Below, in pieces: positions 35,336-48,514 of a stretch of DNA of 64,000 nucleotides. The position numbers and the translations under genes were made by a program. How positions within the stretch are numbered: the stretch's first letter is position 1; each line of letters starts with the position of its first letter. Origin of the DNA: Paralichthys olivaceus (lineage: Eukaryota > Chordata > Actinopteri > Pleuronectiformes > Paralichthyidae); the NCBI RefSeq assembly GCF_024713975.1, contig NC_091110.1:2294001-2358000 (forward strand), written 5' to 3'. The notes under the pieces were generated by a model. The model was not told the DNA's origin. It saw nothing but the letters and a program-made list of their open reading frames with translations, and made no database searches.

Positions 35336-38300
35336 ATGAGTCTGTCTCTCAGGTAAACAGTCTGTCTGTCGTCACTGCTCCACCACAGCTCAGTGTAACG
35401 CGCCAGCAAGTCTCCCCCCTCTGTGTTAGCTAGCGTTAGCACGTTTGACAACTCTTCCGTAACACGAGCTGAGGAACTGACCGTCTGTGCTGTTGTTGAC
35501 TTCTATTCACCACATCCCACTGTTGTGTCTGAAGTGAGTCTCATGGCTGCGCTTCAACTCTGTAGTTCCCTTTCAATGAAGCTCTTAAAGGAAGTAAAGG
35601 CTGTGCAGGGATTTCTGCTACAGTTTGTGTCTCTATAACCATCGTTTTGTATTGCGTTCTTTACACTGATTGCTATACATCGCGTACTTAATGGTTTGAA
35701 GTGAACTCATTTAGTTAAACATCTTTAAGAAGAATCGATGTTTACCTCTGTGTCCCGGGGACACAGGGACTCAAATGACAGTTCGTGGTATTTGTCTGGA
35801 CCTGGTCTGATGTGGTCAGGATGGTTGAATCTTCGTCATAATTCCAGACTGTCTAACAGAATGTGTACTGCGCTGTAGTATAACACTGACATTTATATTT
35901 TTAGAACTGAGCTTGCTGCAGACAAAGCCAAACGTCGGAAGAGGAGAGAGCTCACCGAAGACCAGAGACATGAAATCAAAGAAGCGTTCGAGTTGTTTGA
36001 CACCGACAAAGATAAAGAAATTGATTACCATGAACTGAAGGTGAGCAGCCAAGGACTGATAGTTCTTTGAGAGACATCAGAGGGCAATCAAATGATTTAA
36101 CGTATTCAGAGCATAAGATGCTTTTCAAGTCTCACATCTCTGGATCATCATCATCATCATCATCATCATATAAATAGAACAGACTGGAATCAGGTCTTTA
36201 TGTTTTAGGATATGTGTAACCCTCCTGTTTGTCCCTCCAGACAGTAGTTTGTATAGTCAGGGCTGAGGTGATGGCTAATACATGGGTAAATCCTGTAACT
36301 ACCAGGGTCACACCAAAAAACTTAACAAAGTTATTCATGGACGGTACATTACACACAGTCCTATCAGGGAGTGACCCGTCCCACAAGAACAAGTCCAGGT
36401 GTGATACTGTTTTTCATCTTTACTGCACTTCTGAGACGGTTGATATCTGATGAACTACTGTGGCTTTAAATATGAGAACATCTTTAGATTAAGGGCCTAT
36501 ACCTTAGGACTGTCCATGTGCTGTCAGTTTGTTAAACTCTGCACAAACAAATAGACCATACAAAGAATCGGCTGGTTTATTTAACACTTACCTTGGATGT
36601 TATGTGTAGGTTGCCAGTGTATTTGGATGGTTTGTGTCCAACCATCTTAGGTGACAGCCTGTATCAAAGAGAGTGAATTTATTGAAAACAATAAAAAACA
36701 GGTGAGTCAGAGAGCCACGATGTTGTACTTGCTCAGTTTAGCTAAGACACATTGAGTCGTGAATAAAGGGGGTGTAAATGTATCCATTGTTATTCATTCA
36801 TGGATTAAGAAATGTCCTCATGCTTAAGTTTTGCCACATATTGTTTATGACGATTCAAAATTCTCAACAGGTGGCCATGCGTGCACTTGGCTTTGAGGTG
36901 AAGAAGGTGGACGTTCTGAAGATTCTTAAAGACTATGACAGAGAGGGAAACGGAAAAATAACCTTTGAGGATTTCAATGAAGTAGGTAAGTTTGCTTTCA
37001 CCTCACCTGAAACTCCACAGATTGAGTAGAAAGTGAGTGAGATGAATCATGACGCGCAGTTTGAGCACATCTCTCTGAGCTTCAGTAAATCCTCAACACC
37101 TCCATCTCTTTCCACAGTGACCGATCGCATCCTGGAGCGAGACCCAAAGGAGGAGATCATGAAGGCCTTCAAGTTATTTGATGATGACGAATCAGGAAAG
37201 ATCAGTCTAAGGAACCTGAGGCGTGTGGCTAGAGAACTCGGGGAGAACATCAGTGATGACGAGTTGCGCAGCATGATCGATGAGTTTGACACAGACGGAG
37301 ATGGAGAGAGTAAGTGGCGGCGACTGTTTTCACTAAAAGTAATCAACACCTAAATAAATGGGGAGCCAGTCTCAAACACAATTTATTGAATTTGAATAAA
37401 GTGAGGTAGATACGTGGACAGATGACATGTCTGTTCAATTCTGAGGACCAGTAATAGAAAGATGTGATAGATCCCTATTTAAACCGGTTTATTTTGACCC
37501 TGTGTACCAGTAAAAATGATGAAGGCTTCAAACATTCCAGCATCATCGGGCTAAATGGTGCAGACGGTACAAATGATGCAGATGGAGTTCTGTACTGTTT
37601 GAGGTGGTGGATTATCAATCACTCTATGGAACAGCAGCAGTTCTCACACCACAGCCTCAACAGCACCTCCTCATAATAAAACAACACTCACACCGATAAC
37701 TGCTGGACTAAGTTATGGCTTTAACAAATGAATAGTTTGTATGCACAGGTTGTCAAGCCTACTATTCAGCCAGATTTAAGCTTTCAAAGTGTTTCGCCAC
37801 TAAAATCTGATACAGACAAACATCACCACAGATTTAGGGTCAGTTCACCGTTCAGCAGCCTGCAGAGAGAAGGTGAGTCTCCATTGTCAACCGTAGATGA
37901 ACCATACCCCAGACAGCCACTGGGGGGCAGACACACAGCACTAAGTCAATAAACCAATGACTTGGTATGTGGCGGTTATACTTATTAGAACCATAATGTG
38001 CACACAGCTCTTCCTGCTAGAAACATATAATAATAGTCTTTTTGTACAAAATTGTAATCTACATTTATTGTCATAATACATATGATCTTACATTTTTATT
38101 TGAGAGGAATTGTTCCGTGTATTGTGCTTTGACTCAAATGAGGGTGAGTAAGAATATGAGCCTGCAAAGTGGTGCTGCTTTTCCTTTGATACGATACTAG
38201 AGCTGAAACAATTAGCAATTGATTGTTTCTTGATTGACAGAATGAATTTGTTCTCGCCTGGAAGCAAACTCAACAATTTATGGAGTTACTCTGCTTTTAT

Positions 38301-38472
38301 TCTCAGTTATGTGCAGGTTGGCTGTCAAGAAAATGTCCGACTCTTCCTTGGAATTTGTTCTCACTGAGCATTAATGTGCACAGTAATTTTCTGCCTAAAC
38401 TTTTTCTCTCTGTTTTTCTGTCATCCAGTAAACCAGGAGGAGTTTCTGTCCATCATGAATGGAGACTCCTGA
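35336..38472 (+). CDS. cetn3: Centrin-3, five coding exons
   Basis: Exons 35336-35352, 35905-36040, 36871-36985, 37118-37309 and 38429-38472 join in frame to 504 nt, 167 residues, the usual length of CETN3. All junctions are GT-AG. The protein has a basic N-terminus ([15 protein letters not shown]) and four EF-hands. Their loops are at about residues 38-49 ([12 protein letters not shown]), 74-85 ([12 protein letters not shown], Asp rather than Glu at position 12), 111-122 ([12 protein letters not shown], Asn at position 12) and 147-158 (DTDGDGEINQEE). Loops 1 and 4 have the best calcium ligands; degenerate middle loops are a family trait. ALGFEVKK and [15 protein letters not shown] identify centrin-3 rather than centrin-1/2. 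Family knowledge: a centriole and basal-body protein that partners SFI1-type repeats and the TREX-2 or related complexes. Confidence 0.97.
36041..36870. other. cetn3 intron 2
   Basis: Holds only a short (TCA)n run near 36150 and AT-rich sequence. No repeat family or extra exon recognised. Confidence 0.6.
37310..38428. other. cetn3 intron 4
   Basis: The largest cetn3 intron. Positions about 38195-38250 (GAGCTGAAACAATTAGCAATTGATT) resemble the dispersed fish repeat also seen near 43.45 and 59.7 kb. The rest shows nothing recognisable. Confidence 0.5.
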
Positions 38473-39040
38473 TGAGGAGACTGTGTCCAAGGTGTATAAT
38501 GGAGGCTGCGGATGTTGCTTTGGATTGGTTTTCAGTCTGAGTAAAACGAACTGACTGAACATGTGTGAGTATGAAAGTGGACAAGTGTCAATACGGACTC
38601 GCGGGTGTGTCCCTGAGTACGACCTATACGACGATACTTGAATTATTCCATTAAAAGACTGGATTGTCTGACAAGTTCAACATCGACTGCACAGCTCGAG
38701 GCAGATGACGTGTAGGCTGTTGTTAAAAGCTGTTGTCATCATGCTTATCTGTTTTTCACCTTTGTTTCAAGTGTTGTTGACCTTTACATGTTTCTGCTTT
38801 TAATCAAGTGTGGTGTAACTTCACCTTCAAAATTTGTATCAAAGACCAAACCAGCTTCGATGAATTGGATTCTTTTGTTGCAGGTGATGACATTCAGAAA
38901 CAGATGTTCTGTGTATTCTGTAACACACATTTCATACTGTAGCTGAACATTTTTGACTGGTTGTATGTGCAGTTTACATAACAAATATATTTGAATGTGC
39001 TATTTATTTTGTATAGAATAAAGTGGTTTGCCAGCAGGTC
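38473..39040 (+). terminator. cetn3: cetn3 3' UTR and poly(A) signal
   Basis: After the stop (TGA 38470-38472) an AT-rich 3' UTR leads to AATAAA at 39017-39022, followed by a GT-rich stretch (GTGGTTTGCC...). The predicted 3' UTR is about 560 bp. Confidence 0.75.
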
Positions 39041-39498
39041 TTTTGCTTTTATCTACGATTGGTTGTTTGTGTCCAATAACTTCTCTCCTCAATATTTGAG
39101 TAGGGAGTAAGAGGTCCAAAATACATAAAACTCAGTAATACAATGTGAATGAATGAATGATTGAAAATCATCTGTCACTTCATTCAGTTCACACATCAGC
39201 TTCATCACAATTGAATTTAATCTAAGGACCTCTGTAGACAGGAAGAGGCCTGGACAGAGGTGTGTGCAGCCTACTCTGACTGTGAATGATGGAGCTTTAA
39301 TTATCTTCACATGACAACCATTAGCCTGCAGCCACAACAATGAAGATTCGACCTAAACTATAGTATGTGGACTTGGCTTCTCACATGTTTGACCTGAGGT
39401 GGCTGGACTGTGGTGTTATCACTGTGATGATGTTTTCAGTTAAGTCATATCAGCAAATGCGTCGCTCCACATATCAAAAGCCATGGAAAGATTGTGAG
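39041..39498. other. Spacer between cetn3 and the second minisatellite
   Basis: No gene or repeat recognised. Confidence 0.5.
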
Positions 39499-41500
39499 CT
39501 AGTAGTTGTGGTTGTTTTAGTCTCTGTGGTTGTTTTGTGTCTCACTTTGATTGTTGTGTCTCTGTGATTGTTTTTGGGTCTTTTTGACCGTTTTGTCTCC
39601 CTGTGGTCGGTGTGTCATTGTGATTGTTTTGTCTCTTCGGGTTGTTTAGTGTCTCTTTGTGGCTGTTTTGTCTCTTTGTGGTTGTTTTGTCTCTTTGTGG
39701 CTGCTTAGTGTCTCTTTGTGGTTGTTTAGTGTCTGTTTGTGGTTGTTTAGTGTCTCTTTGTGGTTGTTTAGTGTCTCTTTGTGGTTGTTTAGTGTCTCTT
39801 TGTGGCTGTTTTGTCTCTTTGTGGTTGTTTTGTCTCTTTGTGGCTGCTTAGTGTCTCTTTGTGGTTGTTTAGTGTCTCTTTGTGGTTGTTTAGTGTCTCT
39901 TTGTGGTTGTTTTGTCTCTTTGTGGCTGTTTAGTGTCTCTTTGTGGCTGTTTAGTGTCTCTTTGTGGTTGTTTTATCTCTTTGTGGCTGTTTAGTGTCTC
40001 TTTGTGGTTGTTTAGTGTCTCTTTGTGGTTGTTTTGTCTCTTTGTGGCTGTTTAGTGTCTCTTTGTGGTTGTTTTATCTCTTTGTGGCTGTTTAGTGTCT
40101 CTTTGTGGTTGTTTAGTGACTCTTTGTGGTTGTTTGGTCTCTTTGTGGCTGTTTAGTGTCTCTTTGTGGTTGTTTAGTGTCCCTTTGTGGTTGTTTTGTC
40201 TCTTTGTGGCTGTTTAGTGTCTCTTTGTGGTTGTTTAGTGACTCTTTGAGGTTGTTTAGTGTCTCTTTGTGGTGGTTTTGTCTCTTTGTTGTTGGTGTGT
40301 CAAGGTGCTGTTTTGTCTCTCTGTGGTTGTTTTGTCTATGTGATGGTTTTGTGTCTCTTTGTGGTTGTTTTGTCTCTTTTTGCCTGTTTAGTGTCTCCTT
40401 GTTGTTGTTTAGTGTCTCTTTGTGGTTGTTTTGTCTCTTTGTGGCTGTTTAGTGTCTCTTTGTGGTTATTTTGTCTTTTTATGCCTCTTTAGTGTCTCCT
40501 GTTGGTTGTTTTGTCTCTTTGTGGTTGCTTAGTGTTTCTTTGTGGTTGCTTAGTGTCTCTTTGTGGTTGTTTAGTGTCTCTTTGTGATTGTTTTGTGTCT
40601 CTTTGTGGTTGTTTAGTGTCTCTTTGTGGTTGTTTTGTCTCTTTGTGGTTGTTTAGTGTCTCTTTGTGGCTGTTTTGTCTTTTTGTGGTTGTTTTGTCTA
40701 TGTGATGGTTTTGTGTCTCTTTGTGGTTGTTTTGTCTCTTTGTGCCTCTTTAGTGTCTCCTTGTGGTTGTTTATTGTCTCTTTGTGGTTGCTTAGTGTCT
40801 CTTTGTGGTTGTTTTGTCTCTTTGTGATTGTTTTGTGTCTCTTTGTGGTTGCTTAGTGTCTCTTTGTGGCTGTTTTGTCTCTTTGTGGTTGTTTTGTCTC
40901 TTTGTGGCTGCTTAGTGTCTCTTTGTGGCTGCTTAGTGTCTCTTTGTGGCTGCTTAGTGTCTCTTTGTGGTTGTTTTGTCTCTTTGTGGCTGCTTAGTGT
41001 CTCTTTGTGGCTGTTTAGTGTCTCTTTGTGGTTGTTTAGTGTCTCTTTGTGTTTTTTTTGTCTCTTTGTGGTTGCTTAGTGTCTCTTTGTGGTTGCTTAG
41101 TGTCTCTTTGTGGTTGCTTAGTGTCTCTTTGTGGTTGCTTAGTGTCTCTTTGTGGTTGTTTTGTCTCTTTGTGACTGTTTAGTGTCTCTTTGTGGTTGTT
41201 TAGTGAATCTTTGTGGTTGTTTAGTGTCTCTTTGTGGTGGTTTTGTCTCTTTGTTGTTGGTGTGTCAAGGTGCTGTTTTGTCTCTCTGTGGTTGTTTTGT
41301 CTATGTGATGGTTTTGTGTCTCTTTGTGGTTGTTTTGTCTCTTTGTGCCTGTTTAGTGTCTCCTTGTGGTTGTTTATTGTCTCCTTGTTGTTGTTTAGTG
41401 TCTCTTTGAGATTGTTTTGTGTCTTTGTGGTTGTTTTGTATGTGTGATTGCATCTTTTTGTGATCTTTTCTGTCTCTTTGTGGTTTTGTGTCTGTGCTCA
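39499..41500 (+). repeat. About 21-bp minisatellite (TGTCTCTTTGTGGTTGTTTAG), about 2 kb
   Basis: Two alternating unit lengths are mixed: about 21 bp (ending GTTTAG or GCTTAG) and 18-19 bp (ending GTTTT). A longer block beginning GTCTCTTTGTGGTGG and containing GTGTCAAGGTGCTG and CTATGTGATGG occurs at 40261 and again at 41225, and part of it near 40690, so there is a higher-order repeat of about 964 bp. Left-edge copies are diverged. Because many units are 21 bp and lack stops, all three plus frames stay open for long stretches; none looks like a real protein. Confidence 0.95.
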
Positions 41501-42389
41501 TTTCTGATTTTGTCTTATGGACGATGAATGTATGTGTCGAAACTGAGTTTTCATTTTGTCTCAGGACAACTGTCTATGTTTTGTCGAGGTTTGCACGGTT
41601 GCCTGCAGAATTGACTTCAGAAGGTTGAAACAGGCTTTGAGCTGTTCCTTAATTGACCACCAGAGAGAGCCAGTCATTCATTGAAGCTCAACACTGAACA
41701 GCTCATAGTAACATCAGCTTCAGAACTATGTGCTGTTTATTCTGTTCTTTTAAGGCACCGTCATGAAAGTTACACTCACACAAATCACAGTGGGTTCGAC
41801 ACTTTGTAAATATTTGTACTTAAGTTCCAGAGCCTGGGCTGACTCACTGAAGGGACGAGCAGCTGTGCATCGAATTAATATGTACTGTTACATTCAAAAC
41901 ATTCACAACAGCAAACGATCTGACCACATCAAACAATAAAAGAGATACTTGACTTGCTGATGATTGAAACCACAATGGACCCAAAGCCCAACAGTATACA
42001 TGAGAGCAACACTGAGAAATCCCATGTGGTGATGATGTATGTGTCGAAATAATTGACCAACCACAAACCGCTTTAGGCGGATCCTGCTGCGCTCCCTGTC
42101 ATTTGTCTCCCCACAGCCCTTTACATATTGATATAGATGGAGGCTTCTGGTCGCAAGTCAGTTAAACATGAAAAACATTGGCCAGCCTCACTTTTGATCT
42201 TTCTCAGCCCCCGTCTGTTGCTCAGATGATTAAGAGGACTGTGGTTTTCTAACCCAATTTGCTTTGGTAATAACTTGAGCCAATCACACAATGACAGAGT
42301 AGAGGACCCAGTGGTTTTTCTCCTGTGTAATAGAGTTTTGAAGTTTCTCAAGGAGACAAATGAATGTGAAGCAGTAATAAAAGGCTGAG

Positions 42390-42391
<2 letters not shown>

Positions 42392-42427
<36 letters not shown>
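42392..42427 (+). repeat. (AC)n microsatellite
   Basis: About 18 uninterrupted AC units. Confidence 0.95.
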
Positions 42428-42431
<4 letters not shown>

Positions 42432-43059
42432 GGGATTGTGTTACTGAGTATGTGCACTCAGGCTGAAGGTCAACACTGATGTTGATTATCACAACCTGCA
42501 TCAGGCCATCACTACAGGGACAGACATCGTGGCTTGCCCTTGCACTGGCACATGCTCAGCTGTTGGTCGCGGCCCGGACCAGGGCAACACATGCTCCAGA
42601 AATAAAACCAACCCAGTTCCTCCCCAGTTACAGCCTCAAAGTCGCCCCCCTGTGGTTTCCACTATATGACTGCATACATACCAACTCTGAATTGCTGCTA
42701 ATCATCGTGTGTTGATGAGACTTCTAAAAATACACCAGTCTGGCGAAGCTAGCCAGGGTCTGATTGCTCTCTGGTCAGGGGTAATAGCAGAGGTTAGCTA
42801 GGCTCCACATTTAGATGGGCTAATGGGATGAGAGCACATTTACTGATGTTTTCTACACTGGTCTAGATTTGACTGTTAACCAGTCCTCACAACTACTACT
42901 GAGACATTTGGTGCAGGGAAGACTGTGAAAGAACTTTCTATTAATACATATCCAGCAGCTGCCAGGAGACAAGCAAAATGGCTTCACAGCACCACAGTTA
43001 TAGCCAGACTCTGACTCTTTTGTGTTTTATCAGATCGTGATGAACTGAAACTGTAATAA

Positions 43060-43530
43060 CTGAGGTAGAATGGTGGAGGAAGCATTTCGATCATTTATTT
43101 AAAAACAACTAAAAGTAAATTCAGGAAAATGTACTTCAAGTATCACACGTAAAAGTAATCAATGCAAAGACAATTGGCCCCTGTGACTGATGCTATTCCT
43201 TGTGCATTAATGTCTAAGCAACGTTTAACCCCTGTGTTGGTTGAGGTGGTAGTTTTAGACTCTTTATGTGGTACTCAAACCAGTCGTAATTTTCCTTGTG
43301 AGAAACATCCATCACAAGTGGCCCCTTCACATGTTTTGTGTCCTCAGACCAACAGTCCAAACTGAACTGTAATTCATGACATACAAAAGCATTGAAACTT
43401 CACATTGTTGAAGATTAACACCTGAGATATTTTGACATAATGTAATACTTCGATGATTATCAGTTATCCGAACAGTTACTGACTAGTTTACTGATAATTG
43501 ACTGATCAACAAATCCATTATCAACAAATA
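43060..43530 (-). repeat. Remnant of a dispersed fish MITE/repeat
   Basis: Starts with a TGGTGGAGGAAGCATTTCGATC-like end (near 43071), the TIR style of a widespread fish hAT-type MITE. It continues through TGTACTTCAAGTATCACA to CATTGTTGAAGATTAACACC (near 43405) and GATTATCAGTTATCC. The last part is the reverse complement of sequence near 59690-59800. Confidence 0.5.
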
Positions 43531-46500
43531 GCTTAATTACTTACAAATAATTATTATAATACTTAATTATACTGTTAAAAAAAAATATTTATGCTGTTGG
43601 ATAGTCCATTTATTTTCAAGTTGCCATTTTTAAAAGTTCTTTATGTTATATGTAAGAGCTTGATATGTAAAGTACTATTTTCTTTTCATGCCACTTTATG
43701 GTTTAGTTTCACCACATTACAGATGGAACAACTTTCTTATCTACTGCCCCACATTTATGTGATAGCTGGTCCAGAATTTAGATCCAAAATAAAACAAATT
43801 TAAATCTAACTTTAAAATTATATTATTTTATTAAAACAGCACAAGTCTCCTTCTAGCCACAGACTACTGAATATTTCCTACACACAATAATTTTAGTCTT
43901 ATTCTATATCATTAAGTCAAAGATCCAAGAGCCATCACTGGTTTATATGAAACAAATCAGTTTTAGATGCTCTCATGTTTGCACAGTGGGCGCCTCCAAC
44001 GAGTCTGATAGCGAGATAACGAGTCAGTATTCAGGTCTTGTGCCCACCTGTCAGTCATTAGGCAAGCTATGCCGGCCATGTGACAACACTTAACCTCTGA
44101 CCCTTACTCAGACAAGGGAACATGGGAGCCTGAGTAGGGTAGAGGGGTGATATGGTGCTGCTGCTGTACCGTTTAGGTTTGATAGATCTGGGACAGTATG
44201 TTGGCATCAAGCTCCATTTCCATCTATGACTGGCTGATATGAATTCTGTCAGCTCAGGTTATGTAGATGATGAGAAAGAAGTTTAGGGTGATTCTCAGTG
44301 TTTATGACACGTGTCAGCAGGACATGTGACACCAGTGTCCAGGTGAGGGCCGTGACCTTTGACTCTTCCCTAACGAATGACCTCAACCTTCGTGGCCACC
44401 ATGAATGGAGCCTCATTGTAAAATGACTGGCATCTTAAGCATCTCATCATGTTTTTAATTACACATGAAATGTATTTGATTCTAAATATTTATGTTGATT
44501 AAACAGCTAATTGGCAACATTTCTCGACTCTTATGCTATAAGAAGGATTTATTAAGAAATAATTTACATAAAAACATAAGAAACTTAAAACTAATATTTA
44601 AGCCTGAATGTTTTGTCCCCTTAAAACAGTCTTCCAGGCCTGCCGCCCCACACCACACAATGAATCAATTATCCAAGAAAACACTGGTAGAATCATTTAT
44701 TATAAAAAAGAATCCCTATAGTTTCAGTTTAACTAACTATGATCTATTTTAAAACAAATTGTAGCAATTAGTCAAAGTTCCAGCTTCATACATGTTTATT
44801 TGCTGATTTAATATGTCATCTATGGTTTCACAAAACAGGCAGTCAATAATAACAATAATAGATGAAAAAAAAAAGTGGTTAATCACTCTCTCATTCACTA
44901 CTTTTATGGACTTGATAATAACTTTAAGTTATTGATGTAAAATAATCTGATGAAATACACTAGATACAGTAATGCTGTAATGCAATTTGTAACAGAAGCA
45001 AATGGCAAATTATTCTATTTGTCAAACAACAGCAAAAACATCACCTTGGGACTAATCAGTTAACTAATAAGCCAACAATATTACTAACAGAGAAATAAAT
45101 AGTGAAGAATAAATATCAAAAGCTGTCAAAATGTTTATTTGTACAACAATATATGTGCTGTGAAATTTAGGTTGCATACTCTGGGCTAAAATGGCTGGTG
45201 GCCAACAATCATTACAAGAAGAGTGAATATTCAAATGAGAGAAAGATGCATAAAGGAGAGAAATTCAAAGATAGATGTATCATCATAAAAAGCGTTTCTT
45301 GACTCCATGCTTTTTCACCATATAAAAATGTAAAATTCACATTAAAGTATGTTAGTTATAGATCCAACCTATACAGTAAAGAAATAAATGTTCTTTAAGT
45401 AGAATCTGACAACAAACAATAAAGCATGGAAAAAGTCAATATTAGAGATGTATCAGTGAACTGACCTGCAGGGTACAGTACCAGGGGTTCGAGAGGTCAG
45501 GGAGCCTCTCCGCCAGTCAATTTATGTGACTGTAAACCTCTTTCAAATTTACAGTTAAAAGGTGCAAAAATAGATAACGACAACAGGGAGACAAAAGGTC
45601 CACAAAGAGGTTATGGTAGATGTGTCTCTTTCAGTGGGGGAGTTATGTTGACACTCGGAGAGATGGTGATGGGGGTGTATATGCTAAAATAGTATGTACT
45701 ATTTACTATTATTGTTTAGCTCATCTAACAACAATGGCAGATAAACATGACTCTTTTCTTTGTGTGTTAAAACAAAAGTGTAGCTGTTTCTGATTATTCA
45801 TATATGTAACAAATTACATGAGCTGTACAGTAGCAGAAGTGGTAAACTCCGGAATTCCCTCATGGAGGAGGTGTAGGAGGGGAGTAGACACAGACGTGAG
45901 GAGGGAATGCCTCGAGACATGCTGTGGATTGCGGACTATGCCCGGCAGTTGGGTGAGGATGGATTAGTTTACACATGCTCATGGCTTTCACAGTAACTTT
46001 ATCTCTCGGACATCCCAACTTCACCCAGCCTGCACCGCACTGTAGCAGACCTTCCCTCAAGCTCAACTAAACAACAAAACCCTTCCCCACAGACGCAGAA
46101 GTATTATGAAAAAACTTTCTCACAAACAAACTTTGTGTCTGAGACTTGTGAGACCAAGTGAAAGCACTGGGAGGCACAGTTTTCACCCTGTAATAGGACA
46201 TCAGACGAAGAAGAGTGGAAATAAAAGTGTCAAGCTTGCAGAGAATTTAAAGAGGATGTTTGAGAGACTTTGTGCTTCCAGCAATAACATTTCCAGGATC
46301 CCTCTCCTCACACATCTGGTTCTCTTCAGACTGAGCTTATTGCTTCTGTGATTGCTTATTTATGCTGCTCCGACACCTCATCCAACTCCTCCTACACTAT
46401 CTGCCTGCACAGGATGTACACAGGCAACCACCAGCACAAACTCACACATTACATGCACGCACACATACCTGTAAATACTGCAGGACTGACACCCTGAAGA

Positions 46501-46808
46501 TACAGGATACACAGTCGAGTCTTTCAGATAACTGGAACACATTCCTGTACACCTTTAACACTTGAAAAATAAGAAGGAACATTATGCACAACCTCTCTAT
46601 TTAAAACATTAAACATTAAGAATTCTTGTAGATTTTTTCAGATTATCTGAGTAACAAGAGTACTGTTGTAGCACAATAATAGATCAGATCACAAATGTTC
46701 TAGCTGAGATCTTTGCAATGCACACTACATCATGGACATGTTCCACTGTGGCTTCTATGTTGCAGTGGTTGCTGTGGATACATTTATACACTCAGAATTC
46801 AGACATGT

Positions 46809-47075
46809 AGGGTGGTGCAGTATTGCAGTTGTTAGCACTGTTGACTCACAGCAGGAAGGGGTCTGGGTTCAAACCTACCGGCCAACCAGGGTCTTTCTGT
46901 GTGAAGTTTACGTCTTCTTCCGTTTACATCCACCTGGGGCATTCACTCCTGCTTCCTCTCACAGTCCAAACAAATGCAGCTTAATCAGACCCTCAAACTG
47001 AATGAGTAGTAGAGTAAGTCAGCTGTAATGGACTGGCGTCTTGTCCAGGGGGTACCCAGTTTTTCTCCTAATAGT
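46809..47075 (+). mobile_element. Dispersed fish repeat with tRNA-like promoter boxes (SINE-like)
   Basis: GGTGGTGCAGTATTGCAGTTGTTAGCACTG, then GGGTTCAAACC (a B-box-like word) and later GTCCAAACAAATGCAG and ATGGACTGGCGTCTTGTCCAGG, follow the order of a very common fish dispersed element. It is degraded relative to the form I remember. Confidence 0.55.
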
Positions 47076-47079
47076 ACAT

Positions 47080-47330
47080 GGTGCTTTTTCTAGTAATGAT
47101 GACCACTCAAAGTACAGTACAGTTTTGTCAGTCATCCATTTATACACACATTTATACAGTGCTAATTCTCTATCACACATCATTCATACCATTCATACCA
47201 TTCATACACCCACACCAGACAATTTGTGGTTCAGTATCTTGCCTGGCATGCAGAATTGGGGTGACAGGGATCGAACTTCCGACCGTATCTCCTGAGCCAC
47301 AGTTGCCCAATGTCAGCTGGGACTGGCCTC
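47080..47330 (-). mobile_element. tRNA-headed SINE fragment, minus strand
   Basis: Read on the minus strand, the head GGCAACTGTGGCTCAGGAGATACGGTC...GAAGTTCGATCC has A-box and B-box tRNA words. The body on the plus strand has GACCACTCAAAGTAC and a CATTCATAC tandem stretch, as in the 49051-49310 copy. Confidence 0.6.
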
Positions 47331-47434
47331 AGCCCCCCCACACCCTTCAAAAGGAAAACTACAATAAATAAACTGAGACGCAAAGAATGGGGAGATTTTT
47401 AAACACAAACTTAACAGTTGGCCGCTCTGTGGGA

Positions 47435-47696
47435 CATAGACTGTATAAAGATGGACAACAAAACAATTTGATCACCCCCCTGATGGCAGGCTGCAATATA
47501 AAGTACATATACATTTTTTTTGTCCAAAGATGATATCTGTCGTTTTCTTATGACACTGATTTATGTAGGTTTTTATTAGTTATTTGATGCTGAACATGTG
47601 TATCCTTGGGTTCATGATATCATGGCTCCAACTCAACGATTTTCATACAGTGGGAGGAAGAAGAGACTTGTCGTCCATCTTTATATACAGTCTATG
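47435..47696. mobile_element. 262-bp MITE with terminal inverted repeats
   Basis: The left end CATAGACTGTATAAAGATGG is the near-perfect reverse complement of the right end CATCTTTATATACAGTCTATG. The element has no coding capacity. A second, one-ended copy lies at about 48515-48790. Confidence 0.8.
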
Positions 47697-47766
47697 CTGT
47701 GAGGCTGTAGATAGTGCAGTAGTTTTATGAACTAATTGTAATGGTCAGCATGCTAATACAGACATA

Positions 47767-47830
47767 ATAGTAATAAAATAGCTTGGATTTATATAGCGCC
47801 TTTCGACAGACCCAAGGACACTACATGTGT
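47767..47830 (+). repeat. Short SINE-tail fragment
   Basis: GGATTTATATAGCGCCTTTCGACAGACCCAAGGACAC is a common fish SINE-type 3' word; only this short piece remains. Confidence 0.4.
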
Positions 47831-48514
47831 CAGTGGGGACAAAAGAGAAAAGAAAGGACTTGATTGTAATGTACATGATTGTAATGTTAGCATGGCGATG
47901 TGCAGCAGGTGTAATGTTTACCATATTCAACATCTTAGTTTAGCAAATTTGCTAACTGCTCTATTGCTAACTGCTCTCAGGTGTCAGTCAGATGATGGTT
48001 GAAGGTTTGCTTCAATGTCTAAACAGACCAGAACTGAAATGATTTTCCTGACAAATCTGCCATGAATCAGTTTCAGACCCATTTTCCTGAAGACCGTAAA
48101 GTAAAGAACACAGACTTTTATATATCCTTTCACATCCTCAAGTCTAAATGGGGTGAACAGGAGTCTAAACACCTCATTTTGGGGGAGGGGGGTAAATAAA
48201 TAGCATGCTTTTTTCCAGGAAAAGGTAAAGGATGGATGCTAACCAATGGTGGGGAAATTAAAACATGCAGATGTAACACACCAGAACATTTTACACATTC
48301 CTTTGAGCCTTCATGCGTGGCTGTGTCTTTGTGTGTTGTGAGAAGGAAATCATGCACAGAGTTTATTTGCAGGTGGAATTATCATTTACACTGCAACTGT
48401 CTCCACCCCATCACCCTGTTCTCACTAAACTCTGTGACCTGCTGTATGGAATGGTACCTGGGAAGCTACTGTTAGTAAAGTAGAAAATCAACTGCATCAT
48501 TCTAGCCTGGACCA

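Larger units (their letters stand above)
41501..46808. other. Gene-poor region with scattered repeats
   Basis: No gene recognised. It contains (AC)n at 42392-42427 and a MITE/dispersed-repeat remnant at 43060-43530 (listed separately). There are AT-rich stretches at 43.5-43.9 and 44.4-45.4 kb. Small frames at 46106-46351 and 45860-46066 have no recognised motif. Confidence 0.5.

Noticed and set aside
39624-41447. Many Cys/Leu/Val-rich open frames (SLCGCLV repeats)
   Set aside because: They are produced by a 21-bp minisatellite lacking stops in three frames. No promoter, splice or family support.
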